From contig CAJTVR010000007.1 in assembly GCA_910580075.1 (NCBI GenBank), forward strand, positions 21,189 to 85,188: 64,000 nt of DNA, in the 5' to 3' direction. This document shows, piece by piece, positions 52,017 to 61,291 of the stretch; the first letter of the stretch is position 1, and every line of letters begins with the position of its first letter. A program made the position numbers and the translations under genes. The notes beneath the pieces are model-generated. The model worked only from the letters and a program-made list of their open reading frames with translations, was not told where the DNA came from and did not search any database. This DNA comes from an uncultured Eubacterium sp. Lineage in GTDB: Bacteria; Bacillota; Clostridia; Lachnospirales; Lachnospiraceae.

Positions 52017-52262
52017 ATGAAAATGACAATGTACAAAGTAGATGATCCTGAGAAGTTTCTTGATATGATTAAGCAGTGCAAGGGAAGTGTTGAGCTTGTT
52101 TCCAAACAGGGAGACCGGCTGAATTTAAAGTCCGAGCTGACAAAATATATTGCTATTAGCAAACTCTTTTCAGATAATACATTTATTAATGATATGGAGC
52201 TGGTTGCTTCAGAACCAGATGATATTACGTTCCTGTTACAGTATATGATGGAAGGCAGGTAA
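52017..52262 (+). CDS. Small conserved hypothetical protein, 81 aa
   Basis: A soluble protein with an HPr-like alternating pattern: MTMYKVDDPEKFLDMIKQCK, GSVELVSKQGDRLNLKSELT, KYIAISKLFSD and an acidic C-terminus. The type recurs in Lachnospiraceae; its GDRLNLKS-like segment recalls HPr-related domains, but without the PTS phospho-His. tggagg precedes ATG and a clear terminator follows, so it is a real single-gene unit. Function unknown. Confidence 0.75.
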   Translation: MKMTMYKVDDPEKFLDMIKQCKGSVELVSKQGDRLNLKSELTKYIAISKLFSDNTFINDMELVASEPDDITFLLQYMMEGR

Positions 52263-52266
52263 CTGT

Positions 52267-52316
52267 CTGATTTTTAAAACCGGTATAGCTGAATTTACGG
52301 CTGTGCCGGTTTTTTC
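52267..52316 (+). terminator. Terminator after the 81-aa gene
   Basis: aaaaccggtatagc (52276-52289) pairs with gctgtgccggtttt (52300-52313), followed by T residues. Confidence 0.88.
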
Positions 52317-52366
52317 ATTTTGAGAAAGAATACCATGCAGAGGGATTTGGAAAGGAGATACCTTAA

Positions 52367-53329
52367 ATGGATCAATGGCTGCTTGAGCAGATGAGGAACA
52401 TCACGCCGGAAGAGCAGATTTATCTGGACGGAGATGCTTTTGTCAAAAAAGACTTTTATACAAAAAAAGAAGATTTCGAAGCAGACTATGAGGTTCTTTT
52501 AGAGCAGGGAAAGCTCATAACGGTGCGCCAGCATGCACGTTTTGTGGAATTTCCGGTTCATAAGCATAATTATGTGGAACTGGTGTATGTATTTGCCGGG
52601 GAAATTACGCATTATATTGACGAAAAAGAACTGATCACGCGTCCGGGGGATCTGCTGCTGATGAACCAGCATGTAAAACACAGCGTAAAGCGGGCTGAAG
52701 CCGGGGATATAGCTGTTAATTTTATTATTCTGCCTGAGTTTTTTGACATTCCGCTGCAGATGATAAAAAAACAGAATATCCTGGCTGATTTTCTGGCAGG
52801 CACGTTTCGCCAGCAGATATCAGTGCCGCAGTATCTGCTGTTTCAGCTGGGAAACCAGATGCAGATACGCAATCTGATGGAAAATATTATAAGGCCGCTT
52901 ATAAGCCATATAGAATATGAAGAAGTCATTAACCAGTATTCCATGGGACTTGTATTTCTGTATCTGATTAACCATATTGATACACTGGCAGAAAATTCTT
53001 CACAGAATTATGAGAGTATTTTAATTCAGGCTGTTTTAAAATACATCCGCACACAGTATAAGACGGCTTCGTTAAATCATCTGGCGGAAGACCTGAACCA
53101 GTCTCAGTCAGTGATCAGCAGAATGATTAAAAAGAATACCGGGTTTACATTTCAGGATCTGCTGATGCGGCAGCGTTTTCAAAAAGCAGTGGTTCTGCTA
53201 ATGGAAACAGACCTGCCAGTGGAAGAAATAGCGGCTAATGTCGGTTATGAAAACATGAGTTATTTTTACAGGCAGTTTAAAGCACGTTACGGCATGACAC
53301 CCAGGCAGTACAGGTTACAGCATATTTGA
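52367..53329 (+). CDS. AraC family transcriptional regulator, probably of rhamnose genes
   Basis: A 320-aa protein. The N-terminal cupin-type sensor (residues 55-150) shows VEFPVHKHNYVELVYVFAGE and RPGDLLLMNQHVKHSVKRAE. The C-terminal AraC double HTH (residues 220-318) shows KTASLNHLAEDLNQSQSVIS and PVEEIAANVGYENMSYFYRQ then FKARYGMTPRQYRLQH. These are sugar-responsive activators. Position just upstream of rhaB-rhaA-rhaD on the same strand, separated only by a gene fragment, suggests an L-rhamnose-responsive regulator. aaggaga precedes ATG. Confidence 0.88.
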   Translation: MDQWLLEQMRNITPEEQIYLDGDAFVKKDFYTKKEDFEADYEVLLEQGKLITVRQHARFVEFPVHKHNYVELVYVFAGEITHYIDEKELITRPGDLLLMNQHVKHSVKRAEAGDIAVNFIILPEFFDIPLQMIKKQNILADFLAGTFRQQISVPQYLLFQLGNQMQIRNLMENIIRPLISHIEYEEVINQYSMGLVFLYLINHIDTLAENSSQNYESILIQAVLKYIRTQYKTASLNHLAEDLNQSQSVISRMIKKNTGFTFQDLLMRQRFQKAVVLLMETDLPVEEIAANVGYENMSYFYRQFKARYGMTPRQYRLQHI

Positions 53330-53341
53330 AAATGAGATAAC

Positions 53342-54052
53342 ATTTGATATATTTCTTATCTTGGGATTACCTATAAGAAAAATGAGGTTGTAAGCGATGT
53401 ATTGCAGTGGTTTGAAGATGCTGTTGATTTTTTGAATTATGGAAATCCTTATCAGGAACTAAGAACAGCGATAGCACAGTCTGAAGATATAAAACATTTA
53501 GTATTAAATATGGTTAAAGAGATAGATTTGGATATTGAAGATTTTAGAATTGAAGAAAAGGATGATGACCGCATTGAGATTTTTACAAAGCATACGGTAG
53601 ACGGGTATAGTGCAGAAATCACATTGTCTGAAGAATCCAGTGGAACAAAAAAACTATTCAGTTTACTTCCGTTTATTGCAAAAAGTTTGATTTATGGAAC
53701 TACACTTATAATAGATGAACTGGATGCAAAGATTCACACTGTGTTACTGAGGTATGTGATTAATTTATTTACAGATATGAGTATAAACAAGAATGGAGGG
53801 CAGTTAATTTTTACTTCGCATGACTTGTCTGCTATGAATAACGAAGTATTCAGGAGAGACGAAATCTGGTTTGTGGCAAAGGGAAAGGAGCAAAACTCAG
53901 GATTATATTCTCTGGTTGAATTTAAGAATGATAAAGGAGAATCTGTTCGTAAGGACGCAAAGTACGGTAAGCAGTATTTGGAAGGTAAATATGGAGCAGA
54001 TCCTTATATGAGGAAAATTATAGACTGGAGTGAGTCTGGCACAAAGCCATGA
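53342..54052 (+). pseudogene. 3-prime fragment of an AAA (AAA15/AbiL-like) ATPase gene
   Basis: The open frame begins without a start codon right after the AraC gene (GITYKKNEVVSDVLQWFEDA from about 53363) and ends at 54052. It holds the C-terminal half of an OLD/RloA-type ATPase: LSEESSGTKKLFSLLPFIAK (ABC-like signature), Walker B TTLIIDELDAKIHTVLL, and GGQLIFTSHDLSAM with the switch His. The Walker A half is missing. Full-length relatives are anti-phage or abortive-infection ATPases. It looks like a relic inserted between the regulator and the rha genes; TTG 53402 is a doubtful start. Confidence 0.75.
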
Positions 54053-54236
54053 AGCATTACACAAGTGCGAGCTGTTAATATATTTGAGAGAAAACGAAAG
54101 TAACAGATTATAAAGTTAAAAGAAAACTAAACAACAGCCATACGTACAAAATGGCACACCGAGGCAGGAAATAAGAAAAGATTGTTTAAGAATGCAGTCA
54201 TATCAGGCAGCTGCAAAAAAAGACACATTTTTAGTC

Positions 54237-54276
54237 ATGACAGGACATTATACACAATGTTCCTGTCATTTATAAT
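54237..54276 (+). promoter_or_regulatory. rhaB promoter overlapped by an inverted repeat
   Basis: atgacaggacatt and aatgttcctgtcat form an imperfect inverted repeat (54237-54269). A TATAAT lies at 54271-54276 and a poor -35 TTATAC at 54248-54253 inside the repeat, typical for an activator-dependent promoter. It could alternatively be the terminator of the ATPase relic. Confidence 0.55.
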
Positions 54277-54329
54277 ATAGACAGTTAAAGAAATCACACA
54301 AAATTATGACATACCAAAGGAGGAGCAGA

Positions 54330-55733
54330 ATGGCTGTATATTATCTGGCGGTGGATATCGGCGCTTCGAGCGGACGCCATATACTGGGACATCTGGAAAA
54401 CGGACGGATGATTCTGGAAGAAATCTACCGGTTCGAAAACGGCATGGACCAGCGGGACGGAAAACTGTTATGGGATACCGGGCGGCTTTTTACTGAAATT
54501 GTAAGCGGCATGAAAAAGTGCAGAGAATTGAATAAAATACCCGTCAGCATGTCGGTTGATACATGGGCGGTGGATTATGTGCTCTTAGATGAAAATGACC
54601 AGCTGCTGGGAGATGTATATGGCTATCGTGACAGCCGCACAGCAGGCATGGATGAAAAAGTGTACCGGCTGATTCCGGAAAAGGAGCTGTATGCACGCAC
54701 TGGCATACAAAAACAGCTGTTTAATACCATTTACCAGCTGATGGCTGTAAAAACAAAGACACCGGAAATACTGGATCAGGCAAAGACCTTTTTGATGCTG
54801 CCGGATTATTTTCAGTTTCTGCTGACCGGCACGAAGATGTGTGAATATACAAATGCATCTTCCACACAGCTTGTGAATCCCCTGAATAAGCAGTGGGACC
54901 AGGAGCTGATCCAGCGTCTGGGTTATCCGCAGGAAATATTTCTGCCGCTGCAGATGCCAGGGACACAGGCAGGAAGTTTAAAAGAAGAAATCAGGTTACA
55001 GGCCGGATTTGACTGTCAAGTAACACTGTGTGCCAGCCATGATACGGCTTCTGCGGTCATGGCCATGCCGCTGGTGAAAGGAGACGGCCTGTATATCAGC
55101 TCTGGCACATGGTCGCTGATGGGAATAGAATCCATGCAGGCAGACTGCAGCGAAAACAGCCGTCTGGGTAATTTTACAAATGAGGGCGGTTACGGTTACC
55201 GGTTCCGTTACCTTAAAAATATTATGGGTCTATGGATGATACAGTCTGTACGGCATGAGCATAAAGACCAGTGGTCATTTGCACAGCTTTGCGGGATGGC
55301 AGCTGAAAACAGCCGTTTTCCTTCCCGTGTGGATGTCAACGATGCTGCATTTTTAGCGCCGCAGAGCATGACGCAGGCCGTGCAGGATTACTGCAGGCAG
55401 ACGGGACAGGCCGTGCCGGAAACTCTGGGTGAGACTGCAGCAGTCATTTATGCAAGCCTGGCAGAGTGCTACAAAGATACAGTAAAAGAGTTAGAAAAGC
55501 GTACCGGAAAAACGTATGAATGTATCCATATCATCGGAGGCGGTTCTAATGCAGCTTACTTGAACCAGTTAACGGCCAGTGCAGCCGGAAAAACTGTTTA
55601 TGCGGGGCCGGGCGAAGCGACTGCGGCCGGGAATATAATGGCACAGATGATAGGTGCCGGGGAATTTGCAGACCTGGAAGCAGCCAGAAAATGTGTGCAT
55701 GATTCTTTTGAAATCAAAATATATGAGCCGTAA
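54330..55733 (+). CDS. rhaB: Rhamnulokinase
   Basis: A 467-aa FGGY kinase specific for L-rhamnulose. The N-terminal YYLAVDIGASSGRHILGHLE with GASSGR is the rhamnulokinase form of the phosphate loop; MSVDTWAVDYVLLDEND and YRDSRTAGMDEKVY are characteristic; the C-terminal ATP region is CIHIIGGGSNAAYLNQLTA. It phosphorylates L-rhamnulose to rhamnulose-1-phosphate. ATG 54330 follows aaggagg; the ATG at 54306 is upstream of the ribosome site. It is followed by rhaA after 90 bp. Confidence 0.96.
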   Translation: MAVYYLAVDIGASSGRHILGHLENGRMILEEIYRFENGMDQRDGKLLWDTGRLFTEIVSGMKKCRELNKIPVSMSVDTWAVDYVLLDENDQLLGDVYGYRDSRTAGMDEKVYRLIPEKELYARTGIQKQLFNTIYQLMAVKTKTPEILDQAKTFLMLPDYFQFLLTGTKMCEYTNASSTQLVNPLNKQWDQELIQRLGYPQEIFLPLQMPGTQAGSLKEEIRLQAGFDCQVTLCASHDTASAVMAMPLVKGDGLYISSGTWSLMGIESMQADCSENSRLGNFTNEGGYGYRFRYLKNIMGLWMIQSVRHEHKDQWSFAQLCGMAAENSRFPSRVDVNDAAFLAPQSMTQAVQDYCRQTGQAVPETLGETAAVIYASLAECYKDTVKELEKRTGKTYECIHIIGGGSNAAYLNQLTASAAGKTVYAGPGEATAAGNIMAQMIGAGEFADLEAARKCVHDSFEIKIYEP

Positions 55734-55823
55734 AGCATTCCGGTTTCAAGCGGCTTGTACATACAGACTAGGTATAAAATAAATGCAGAAAATTATATAT
55801 AAAATTAATAAAGTAGAAAAAGA

Positions 55824-57080
55824 ATGACAGAAAAGGAAAGATATGCATCTGCAAGAGAGATTTATGCAAAAGCCGGGGTAGATACAGATGCAGCGATAGC
55901 AAAATTAAAGGAAGTTCCGGTTTCACTTCACTGCTGGCAGGGGGATGATGTGACTGGATTTGATCATGACGGCCCGCTGACCGGGGGAATACAGACGACT
56001 GGCAATTACCCGGGAAAGGCCCGCACACCGCAGGAACTGATGCAGGATATCGAACAGGTAATCCGGCTGGCTCCTGGAAAAAAGAAGCTGAACCTGCATG
56101 CCAGCTATGCGGTTTTTGAAAAAGGAGAATCTGCAGACAGGGATAAAATCGAGCCGAAACATTTCGCAGCATGGGCAGAATTTGCGAAAGCACATCATAT
56201 GGGAATTGATTTTAACCCTACGTTCTTTTCCCATGACAGAATCAAAGACGGACTGACTCTTTCAAGCCCGGACGAGGAAACGAGGAGGTTCTGGATTAAT
56301 CATGGCAAAGCATGCATCCGTATTTCAGAATATTTTGCAAAAGAAACAGGCATGCCGTGTGTGATGAATATATGGACGGGAGACGGCGCAAAAGATATAC
56401 CGGCAGACCGGCTAGGCCCGAGGGAACGATATAAAGCCGCGATTGAAGAAATCATTTCACAGCCGCATGACCCAAAACTTGTAAAACCATGCGTGGAATC
56501 GAAAGTATTTGGCATAGGCGTAGAATCTTATACGACAGGAAGCTCAGAGTTTGCACTGTCATTTGCAGCATCACACGAAGGCTGCCTGCCGTTAATGGAC
56601 AACGGGCATTATCATCCGACAGAAATGGTTTCTGATAAAATTCCGGCACTGCTTGCGTTTTTCCCGGAAATCGCGCTGCATATTACCCGCCCGGTAAGAT
56701 GGGATTCCGACCATGTGGTACTGTTTGATGATGAAACGAAAGAGATGGCAAAGGAAATCGTCAGAAATCATGCTCTGGAGCGCGTATATATGGCTCTTGA
56801 CTATTTTGACGCCAGCATCAACCGGATCTGCGCATGGACCGTTGGTTTCCGCAGCTGGCAGAAAGCACTTTTATCTGCCATGTTAACACCGCATGAACAG
56901 TTAAAGAAACTGCAGGACGAAGCGAAATGGACAGAACTTATGGTGCGCCAGGAAGAAATGAAAATGCTGCCGTTTGGAGATGTCTGGAACGAATACTGTA
57001 TACAGTGCGGGACATCAGAAGACGGATGGTTTGCTGAGGCACTGCGTTACGAAAAAGAGGTTCTTGCTAAGAGGGGATAA
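55824..57080 (+). CDS. rhaA: L-rhamnose isomerase
   Basis: A 418-aa TIM-barrel isomerase turning L-rhamnose into L-rhamnulose. Visible family marks: VPVSLHCWQGDDVTGF near the start, LNLHASYAVFEKGESADRDK, FNPTFFSHDRIKDGLTLSSP, and the metal ligands in LPLMDNGHYHPTEMVSDKIP and HITRPVRWDSDHVVLFDDE. Length equals that of characterised RhaA. The ribosome site is weak (gaaaaaga). Middle gene of the rha operon. Confidence 0.97.
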   Translation: MTEKERYASAREIYAKAGVDTDAAIAKLKEVPVSLHCWQGDDVTGFDHDGPLTGGIQTTGNYPGKARTPQELMQDIEQVIRLAPGKKKLNLHASYAVFEKGESADRDKIEPKHFAAWAEFAKAHHMGIDFNPTFFSHDRIKDGLTLSSPDEETRRFWINHGKACIRISEYFAKETGMPCVMNIWTGDGAKDIPADRLGPRERYKAAIEEIISQPHDPKLVKPCVESKVFGIGVESYTTGSSEFALSFAASHEGCLPLMDNGHYHPTEMVSDKIPALLAFFPEIALHITRPVRWDSDHVVLFDDETKEMAKEIVRNHALERVYMALDYFDASINRICAWTVGFRSWQKALLSAMLTPHEQLKKLQDEAKWTELMVRQEEMKMLPFGDVWNEYCIQCGTSEDGWFAEALRYEKEVLAKRG

Positions 57081-57171
57081 AAAGACTGCACCAGGAAATG
57101 GAGCCGGATATCACGCTCTGGCGCAAAGAGACTTTTGAACATCAGAAAAGAAGAAAGGAAGAATAAATAAT

Positions 57172-57999
57172 ATGTCGAAAATTTTAGAAACCGGATTTGT
57201 ACAGGGATTTATCCGCATGGCAGACGACGGATGGAAACAGGGCTGGCATGAACGCAATGGAGGAAACCTTTCCTACCGTATGAAGACGCAGGAAGCAGAA
57301 TCTGTAAAGGAGTATTTTGAACCGAAAGACTGGCAGCCGATTGGAACAAGTGTGCCAAAACTTGCAAAAGAGTATTTTCTTGTCACAGGAAGCGGTAAAT
57401 ATTTTCGAAATGTTAGCATTAACCCGCAAGATTCGATCTGCATGATTGAAATCGATGAGACAGGAGAAAATTACAGGATTGTCTGGGGACTGGTAAACGG
57501 CGGACGTCCGACTTCTGAACTGCCGTCTCATCTGATGAACCATGAAGTAAAGATGGCTGCATCCGGCGGAAAACACCGTGTCATTTATCATGCACATACA
57601 GCCAATACAATCGCTCTGACCTTTGTGCTTCCGTTAGAGGACAGAATATTTACAAGAGAACTTTGGGAAATGGCGACGGAATGTCCGGTTGTTTTTCCTG
57701 ACGGCATCGGCGTTGTACCGTGGATGGTTCCGGGCGGCAGGGACATTGCCGTAGCTACCAGTGAATTAATGAAAAAATATGATGTGGCTGTCTGGGCACA
57801 CCATGGAATGTTTGTTTCGGGTGAAGATTTTGACCTGACTTTCGGACTCATGCATACCGTGGAAAAATCAGCAGAAATTCTTGTAAAAATGCTGTCCATG
57901 CGTCCGGATAAGCTCCAGACGATTTCACCTCAGAATTTCCGGGACCTGGCTGCAGATTTTCACGTAAATCTGCCGGAAGAATTTTTATATGAGAAATAA
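57172..57999 (+). CDS. rhaD: Rhamnulose-1-phosphate aldolase
   Basis: A 275-aa class II aldolase splitting rhamnulose-1-phosphate into dihydroxyacetone phosphate and L-lactaldehyde. Zinc ligands lie in HRVIYHAHTANTIALTFV (His-x-His) and VAVWAHHGMFVSGEDFDL (His); NGGNLSYRMKT and FLVTGSGKYFRNVSINPQDS are phosphate- and substrate-binding regions. The 91 bp between rhaA and rhaD contains a short open frame but no gene. gaaggaag precedes ATG. Confidence 0.96.
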   Translation: MSKILETGFVQGFIRMADDGWKQGWHERNGGNLSYRMKTQEAESVKEYFEPKDWQPIGTSVPKLAKEYFLVTGSGKYFRNVSINPQDSICMIEIDETGENYRIVWGLVNGGRPTSELPSHLMNHEVKMAASGGKHRVIYHAHTANTIALTFVLPLEDRIFTRELWEMATECPVVFPDGIGVVPWMVPGGRDIAVATSELMKKYDVAVWAHHGMFVSGEDFDLTFGLMHTVEKSAEILVKMLSMRPDKLQTISPQNFRDLAADFHVNLPEEFLYEK

Positions 58000-58137
58000 A
58001 AGAAGATTTTATTTGGAAAATATGTTATGATAAATCAGTAACTGGAAATAGCAGCAGATATCCAGAACGAAAGCGTCTGGCTGGGGTGAAAACAGCGCCC
58101 TGAAAATCGCAGATTATTAAAGGAGGAATTTATTATT

Positions 58138-59283
58138 ATGGCAAACCGTTTTGTACTGAATGGAGTTTCGTATCATGGAAAGGATGCAATTGCAGAGATT
58201 CCGGGAATTATTGAAAGCAAGGGTTTTAGCAAAGCATTTATAGCAACCGATCCGGATCTGGTGAAATTCGGCGTTACAAAGAAAGTAACAGATCTTTTGG
58301 ATGAAAAGAATCTGGCTTATGAAATATATTCAGATATTAAGCCGAACCCTGCGATTGAAAATGTTGTTTCCGGCGTAGAGGCTTATAAAAAATCAGGTGC
58401 CGACTATATGATTACGATCGGCGGCGGATCTTCTATGGATACAGGAAAAGCCATTGGCATTATTATCAATAACCCGGAATTTGCGGATGTACGTTCTTTA
58501 GAAGGCGTGGCACCGACCAAAAATCCGACAGTATTTACCATTGCTGTGCCAACGACAGCGGGGACAGCAGCAGAAGCTACGATTAATTATGTTATAACTG
58601 ACGTAGAAAAGAAACGCAAGTTTGTCTGCGTAGATACGAATGACATCCCAAATGTTGCAGTCGTTGACCCGGATATGATGGCAAGCATGCCGCAGAGCCT
58701 TACAGCAGCAACCGGAATGGATGCGCTGACACATGCAATCGAAGGATATACGACAAAAGCTGCCTGGGAGCTGGCTGACTGCCTCAATCTGGAAGCAATC
58801 CGTTTAATTGCAAAAAATCTGCGCAAAGCTGTTGCAAACGACCAGGAAGGACGGGAAGGCATGGCTCTGGGCCAGTACGTGACAGGCATGGCGTTTTCCA
58901 ATGTCGGGCTTGGCATTGCACACTCCATGGCTCATACGCTGGGAGCTTCTTACGATACGCCTCACGGCGTGGCATGTGCCATGATGCTTCCGATTGTTAT
59001 GGAATATAATGCAGAGTGCAGCGGGGAAAAATACCGTGAGATTGCACGCGCTATGGGAGTGGAAGGCGTTGACAGCATGTCACAGGAAGAATACCGCAGG
59101 GCTGCTGTGGAAGCAGTACGTGCATTGTCAAAAGATGTCGGCATTCCGCAGAAACTGGAGGCTTTGAAAGAGGAAGACCTTGATTTTCTTGCAGAGTCTG
59201 CATATGCAGATGCCTGCTGCCCGGGAAATCCGAAAGACACCAATGTAGAAGATTTGAAAAACCTGTTCCGCAGACTGATGTAG
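58138..59283 (+). CDS. fucO: Lactaldehyde reductase (iron-containing alcohol dehydrogenase)
   Basis: A 381-aa group III alcohol dehydrogenase. NAD-binding GGGSSMDTGKAIGIIINNPE; PTTAGTAAEATINYVITD; iron ligands Asp and His in DALTHAIEGYTTKAAWELAD, plus His residues in NVGLGIAHSMAHTLGASYDT and PHGVACAMMLP. It reduces L-lactaldehyde from rhamnose to 1,2-propanediol. aaggagg precedes ATG. Fourth gene of the rha cluster; propanediol is probably excreted, since no pdu microcompartment genes are nearby. Confidence 0.93.
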   Translation: MANRFVLNGVSYHGKDAIAEIPGIIESKGFSKAFIATDPDLVKFGVTKKVTDLLDEKNLAYEIYSDIKPNPAIENVVSGVEAYKKSGADYMITIGGGSSMDTGKAIGIIINNPEFADVRSLEGVAPTKNPTVFTIAVPTTAGTAAEATINYVITDVEKKRKFVCVDTNDIPNVAVVDPDMMASMPQSLTAATGMDALTHAIEGYTTKAAWELADCLNLEAIRLIAKNLRKAVANDQEGREGMALGQYVTGMAFSNVGLGIAHSMAHTLGASYDTPHGVACAMMLPIVMEYNAECSGEKYREIARAMGVEGVDSMSQEEYRRAAVEAVRALSKDVGIPQKLEALKEEDLDFLAESAYADACCPGNPKDTNVEDLKNLFRRLM

Positions 59284-59360
59284 CAGATGCCTGGCAGACG
59301 GCAGAATGTGCGGGCTGGAGTATGATAGTTTAAAAATTTCATAAAGATTACTTATCCGAA

Positions 59361-59458
59361 GGAGCTGTTGCACTAAGCAAAACGTATACAAGATATAGTA
59401 TAAAAGAAGGATTTAAACCAACTATATCTTGTATCAATTTTCTTGATGCGGCAGCTCC
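59361..59458. repeat. MITE-like palindromic element copy 2
   Basis: Left arm ggagctgttgcactaagcaa then gtatacaagatatagt; right arm actatatcttgtatcaattt then cttgatgcggcagctcc. The right arm complement (gctgccgcatcaagaaaa, gatacaagatatagt) closely matches copy 1 at 853-941. Lies 77 bp after the lactaldehyde reductase gene and may terminate the rha operon. Confidence 0.85.
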
Positions 59459-59543
59459 TTTTCAAAATGGCCGGAAAACAAGGCGGGGAGCCAGACATCA
59501 AAGAAAAATGAAAAGCGCCAGGGATTACCTGATACTAAGCTGG

Positions 59544-59662
59544 AACAACAGATGATTGATATTTTTGATTTTGTTGTGTATAGTAGAAAAGAGGCGGCAC
59601 ATTATGGCTTAAAGCAGAGGCGGATAAACCATTCAAAATCGAAAGGAGGTGCCTGTGAATGA
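59544..59662 (+). pseudogene. 3-prime remnant upstream of the DUF3788 gene
   Basis: An in-frame stretch, QMIDIFDFVVYSRKEAAHYG then LKQRRINHSKSKGGACE, ends with a TGA overlapping the ATG of the DUF3788 gene (GAATGA). It reads like the C-terminus of a lost upstream partner gene. No family recognised. Confidence 0.4.
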
Positions 59663-60078
59663 CAGATTTACTGGATAAAAGCCTGGTCCCTGAGTTAGAG
59701 GATATTGCAGAATACATAAGAAATCCGCTTTTTATGCAGTTTTGTACACAGATCAGACAGCAGTACCAGTGCAGAGAAAAAATAGAATACAGTTCCTGCA
59801 GCTGGGAAAAAGGATGGAATGTCAAATTTAAAAAGTCTGGGAAAACTTTATGTACGATTTACCCGAGAGAAGGCTTTTTTACAGTGCTGGCTGTTGTGGG
59901 AGCAAAAGAGAAGGATGCCGTAGAGGCTCTGCTGCCAGATTGCAGTGCACAGTTACAGGAGATTTATGCCCGGACAAAAGAGGGGAATGGTCAGAGATGG
60001 ATGATGATTGACCTGGAAGACAGCGGGCCGGTGTATGATGACGTATTCCGCCTGATTCAGATTCGAGGAGGACGCTGA
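59659..60078 (+). CDS. DUF3788 family protein
   Basis: A 139-aa protein. Segments SSCSWEKGWNVKFKKSGKTL, TIYPREGFFTVLAVVGAKEK and QRWMMIDLEDSGPVYDDVFR fit DUF3788, an uncharacterised single-domain family common in Clostridia. aaaggaggt precedes the ATG, which overlaps the stop of the upstream remnant. It may bind a ligand like related SRPBCC/YjbR-like folds, but that is a guess. Confidence 0.8.
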   Translation: MTDLLDKSLVPELEDIAEYIRNPLFMQFCTQIRQQYQCREKIEYSSCSWEKGWNVKFKKSGKTLCTIYPREGFFTVLAVVGAKEKDAVEALLPDCSAQLQEIYARTKEGNGQRWMMIDLEDSGPVYDDVFRLIQIRGGR

Positions 60079-60104
60079 TTTTTGCCAGGGACAGGTTAAA
60101 CCAG

Positions 60105-60184
60105 GTCACAGAGGCGGGACGAGGCAGAGACAGAACAGATAGGACGGGACAGAATCAGACGGGGTAAGAAAGGGGAGTATACAG
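60105..60184 (+). repeat. Purine-rich degenerate repeat upstream of DUF2804
   Basis: Short diverged units of gaggcgggacgaggcagaga type; ggcagagacagaacaga is shared with 48087-48147. Confidence 0.5.
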
Positions 60185-61186
60185 ATGGAGAAGGAGTTTT
60201 TACAAAGAGGGCCTGTGTTAGACCAAAAAGGACGGCCCAATCCAGGGTATTCTAAAAAGAGCGTATTGGTGTATGACAGGAAAGCTGTCAAAGCTGCACC
60301 ATGGAGAATCAAAGAGTGGGATTTTTATCAGGTATCCAATGAAAATCTGTGTCTGCAGTTTACAATCGGACATGCGGCTTATGCGGGGCAGGTAAGCCTG
60401 ATGCTGTTTGATTTTGTAAAGGGGGAGAAATATCTGGATTTAAGCCAGATGCTTGTGCTGCCCTTTAACAGTCTGCACATGCCGTCAGACGCAGAGCGAA
60501 GCCATGTGCTGTCTTATGAAAAAGACGGCATATTTATGAAATTTGAAGTTAAGAAAGACATACGAAGGCTGAGATGCTGCTGGAAAGATACACAGGTGCA
60601 GATTTATCTCAAACGCTGCAATCCGGATTCGCTGGTAATCAGCCTGCCTTTTGACGAAAATCCCCGTGCTTTTTATTATAATCAGAAAATAAACTGTATG
60701 ATAGCAGAAGGGTATGTGCGTGTTAAGGACAGGGAATGGCGGTTTGACAGAAAAGACTCGTTCGGGCTGCTGGACTGGGGACGCGGTGTGTGGCCGTTTC
60801 ACAATGAATGGTACTGGAGCAATGGCACCGGTTATCTGGATGGTGTTATGTTTGGATTTAATTTAGGGTGCGGATTTGGAAATACAGATACAGCAAGCGA
60901 AAATATGCTGTTTTATAATGGAACAGGCCATAAACTTGGAAAAGTAGATTTTACGCTCGGTGAAAATTATATGCAGCCCTGGCGTCTGACAGACCGGGAA
61001 GGCAGGCTGGATCTGGTTCTGACACCGTGCTACGACAGAACGACTGCGGTAAAAATGCTGTGGGTTGACAACTGCTGTCACCAGATGTTTGGAACATTCA
61101 GCGGAAAAGCTGTGCTGGATGACGGGACAGTTCTGGAAGTAAAGGACGTGGTTTCTTTTGCAGAGCATGCGGTGAATAACTGGTAA
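60185..61186 (+). CDS. DUF2804 family protein
   Basis: A 333-aa protein recalling a lipocalin/AttH-like all-beta fold. Typical DUF2804 marks: FLQRGPVLDQKGRPNPGYSK at the N-terminus, WRIKEWDFYQVSNENLCLQF, FGLLDWGRGVWPFHNEWYWS and NLGCGFGNTDTASENMLFYN. Members are predicted to handle lipid-like or hydrophobic ligands; no enzyme activity is established. Start ATG 60185 follows aagaaaggggag. Monocistronic as far as visible. Confidence 0.85.
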   Translation: MEKEFLQRGPVLDQKGRPNPGYSKKSVLVYDRKAVKAAPWRIKEWDFYQVSNENLCLQFTIGHAAYAGQVSLMLFDFVKGEKYLDLSQMLVLPFNSLHMPSDAERSHVLSYEKDGIFMKFEVKKDIRRLRCCWKDTQVQIYLKRCNPDSLVISLPFDENPRAFYYNQKINCMIAEGYVRVKDREWRFDRKDSFGLLDWGRGVWPFHNEWYWSNGTGYLDGVMFGFNLGCGFGNTDTASENMLFYNGTGHKLGKVDFTLGENYMQPWRLTDREGRLDLVLTPCYDRTTAVKMLWVDNCCHQMFGTFSGKAVLDDGTVLEVKDVVSFAEHAVNNW

Positions 61187-61262
61187 AGCCGGGTTTTTTG
61201 CAAAAAGCAGGACAGCTTGTCTGAACTGTTATGCAGACTGCGTGAAGCGGCGTGGATTTTTC

Positions 61263-61291
61263 TTGACAATCATGATGTTTTGTACTACTCT
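61263..61291 (+). promoter_or_regulatory. Promoter of the permease-DUF917 unit
   Basis: TTGACA (61263-61268), 17-bp spacer, TACTCT (61286-61291). The leader of about 100 nt shows no recognised purine riboswitch. Confidence 0.55.
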
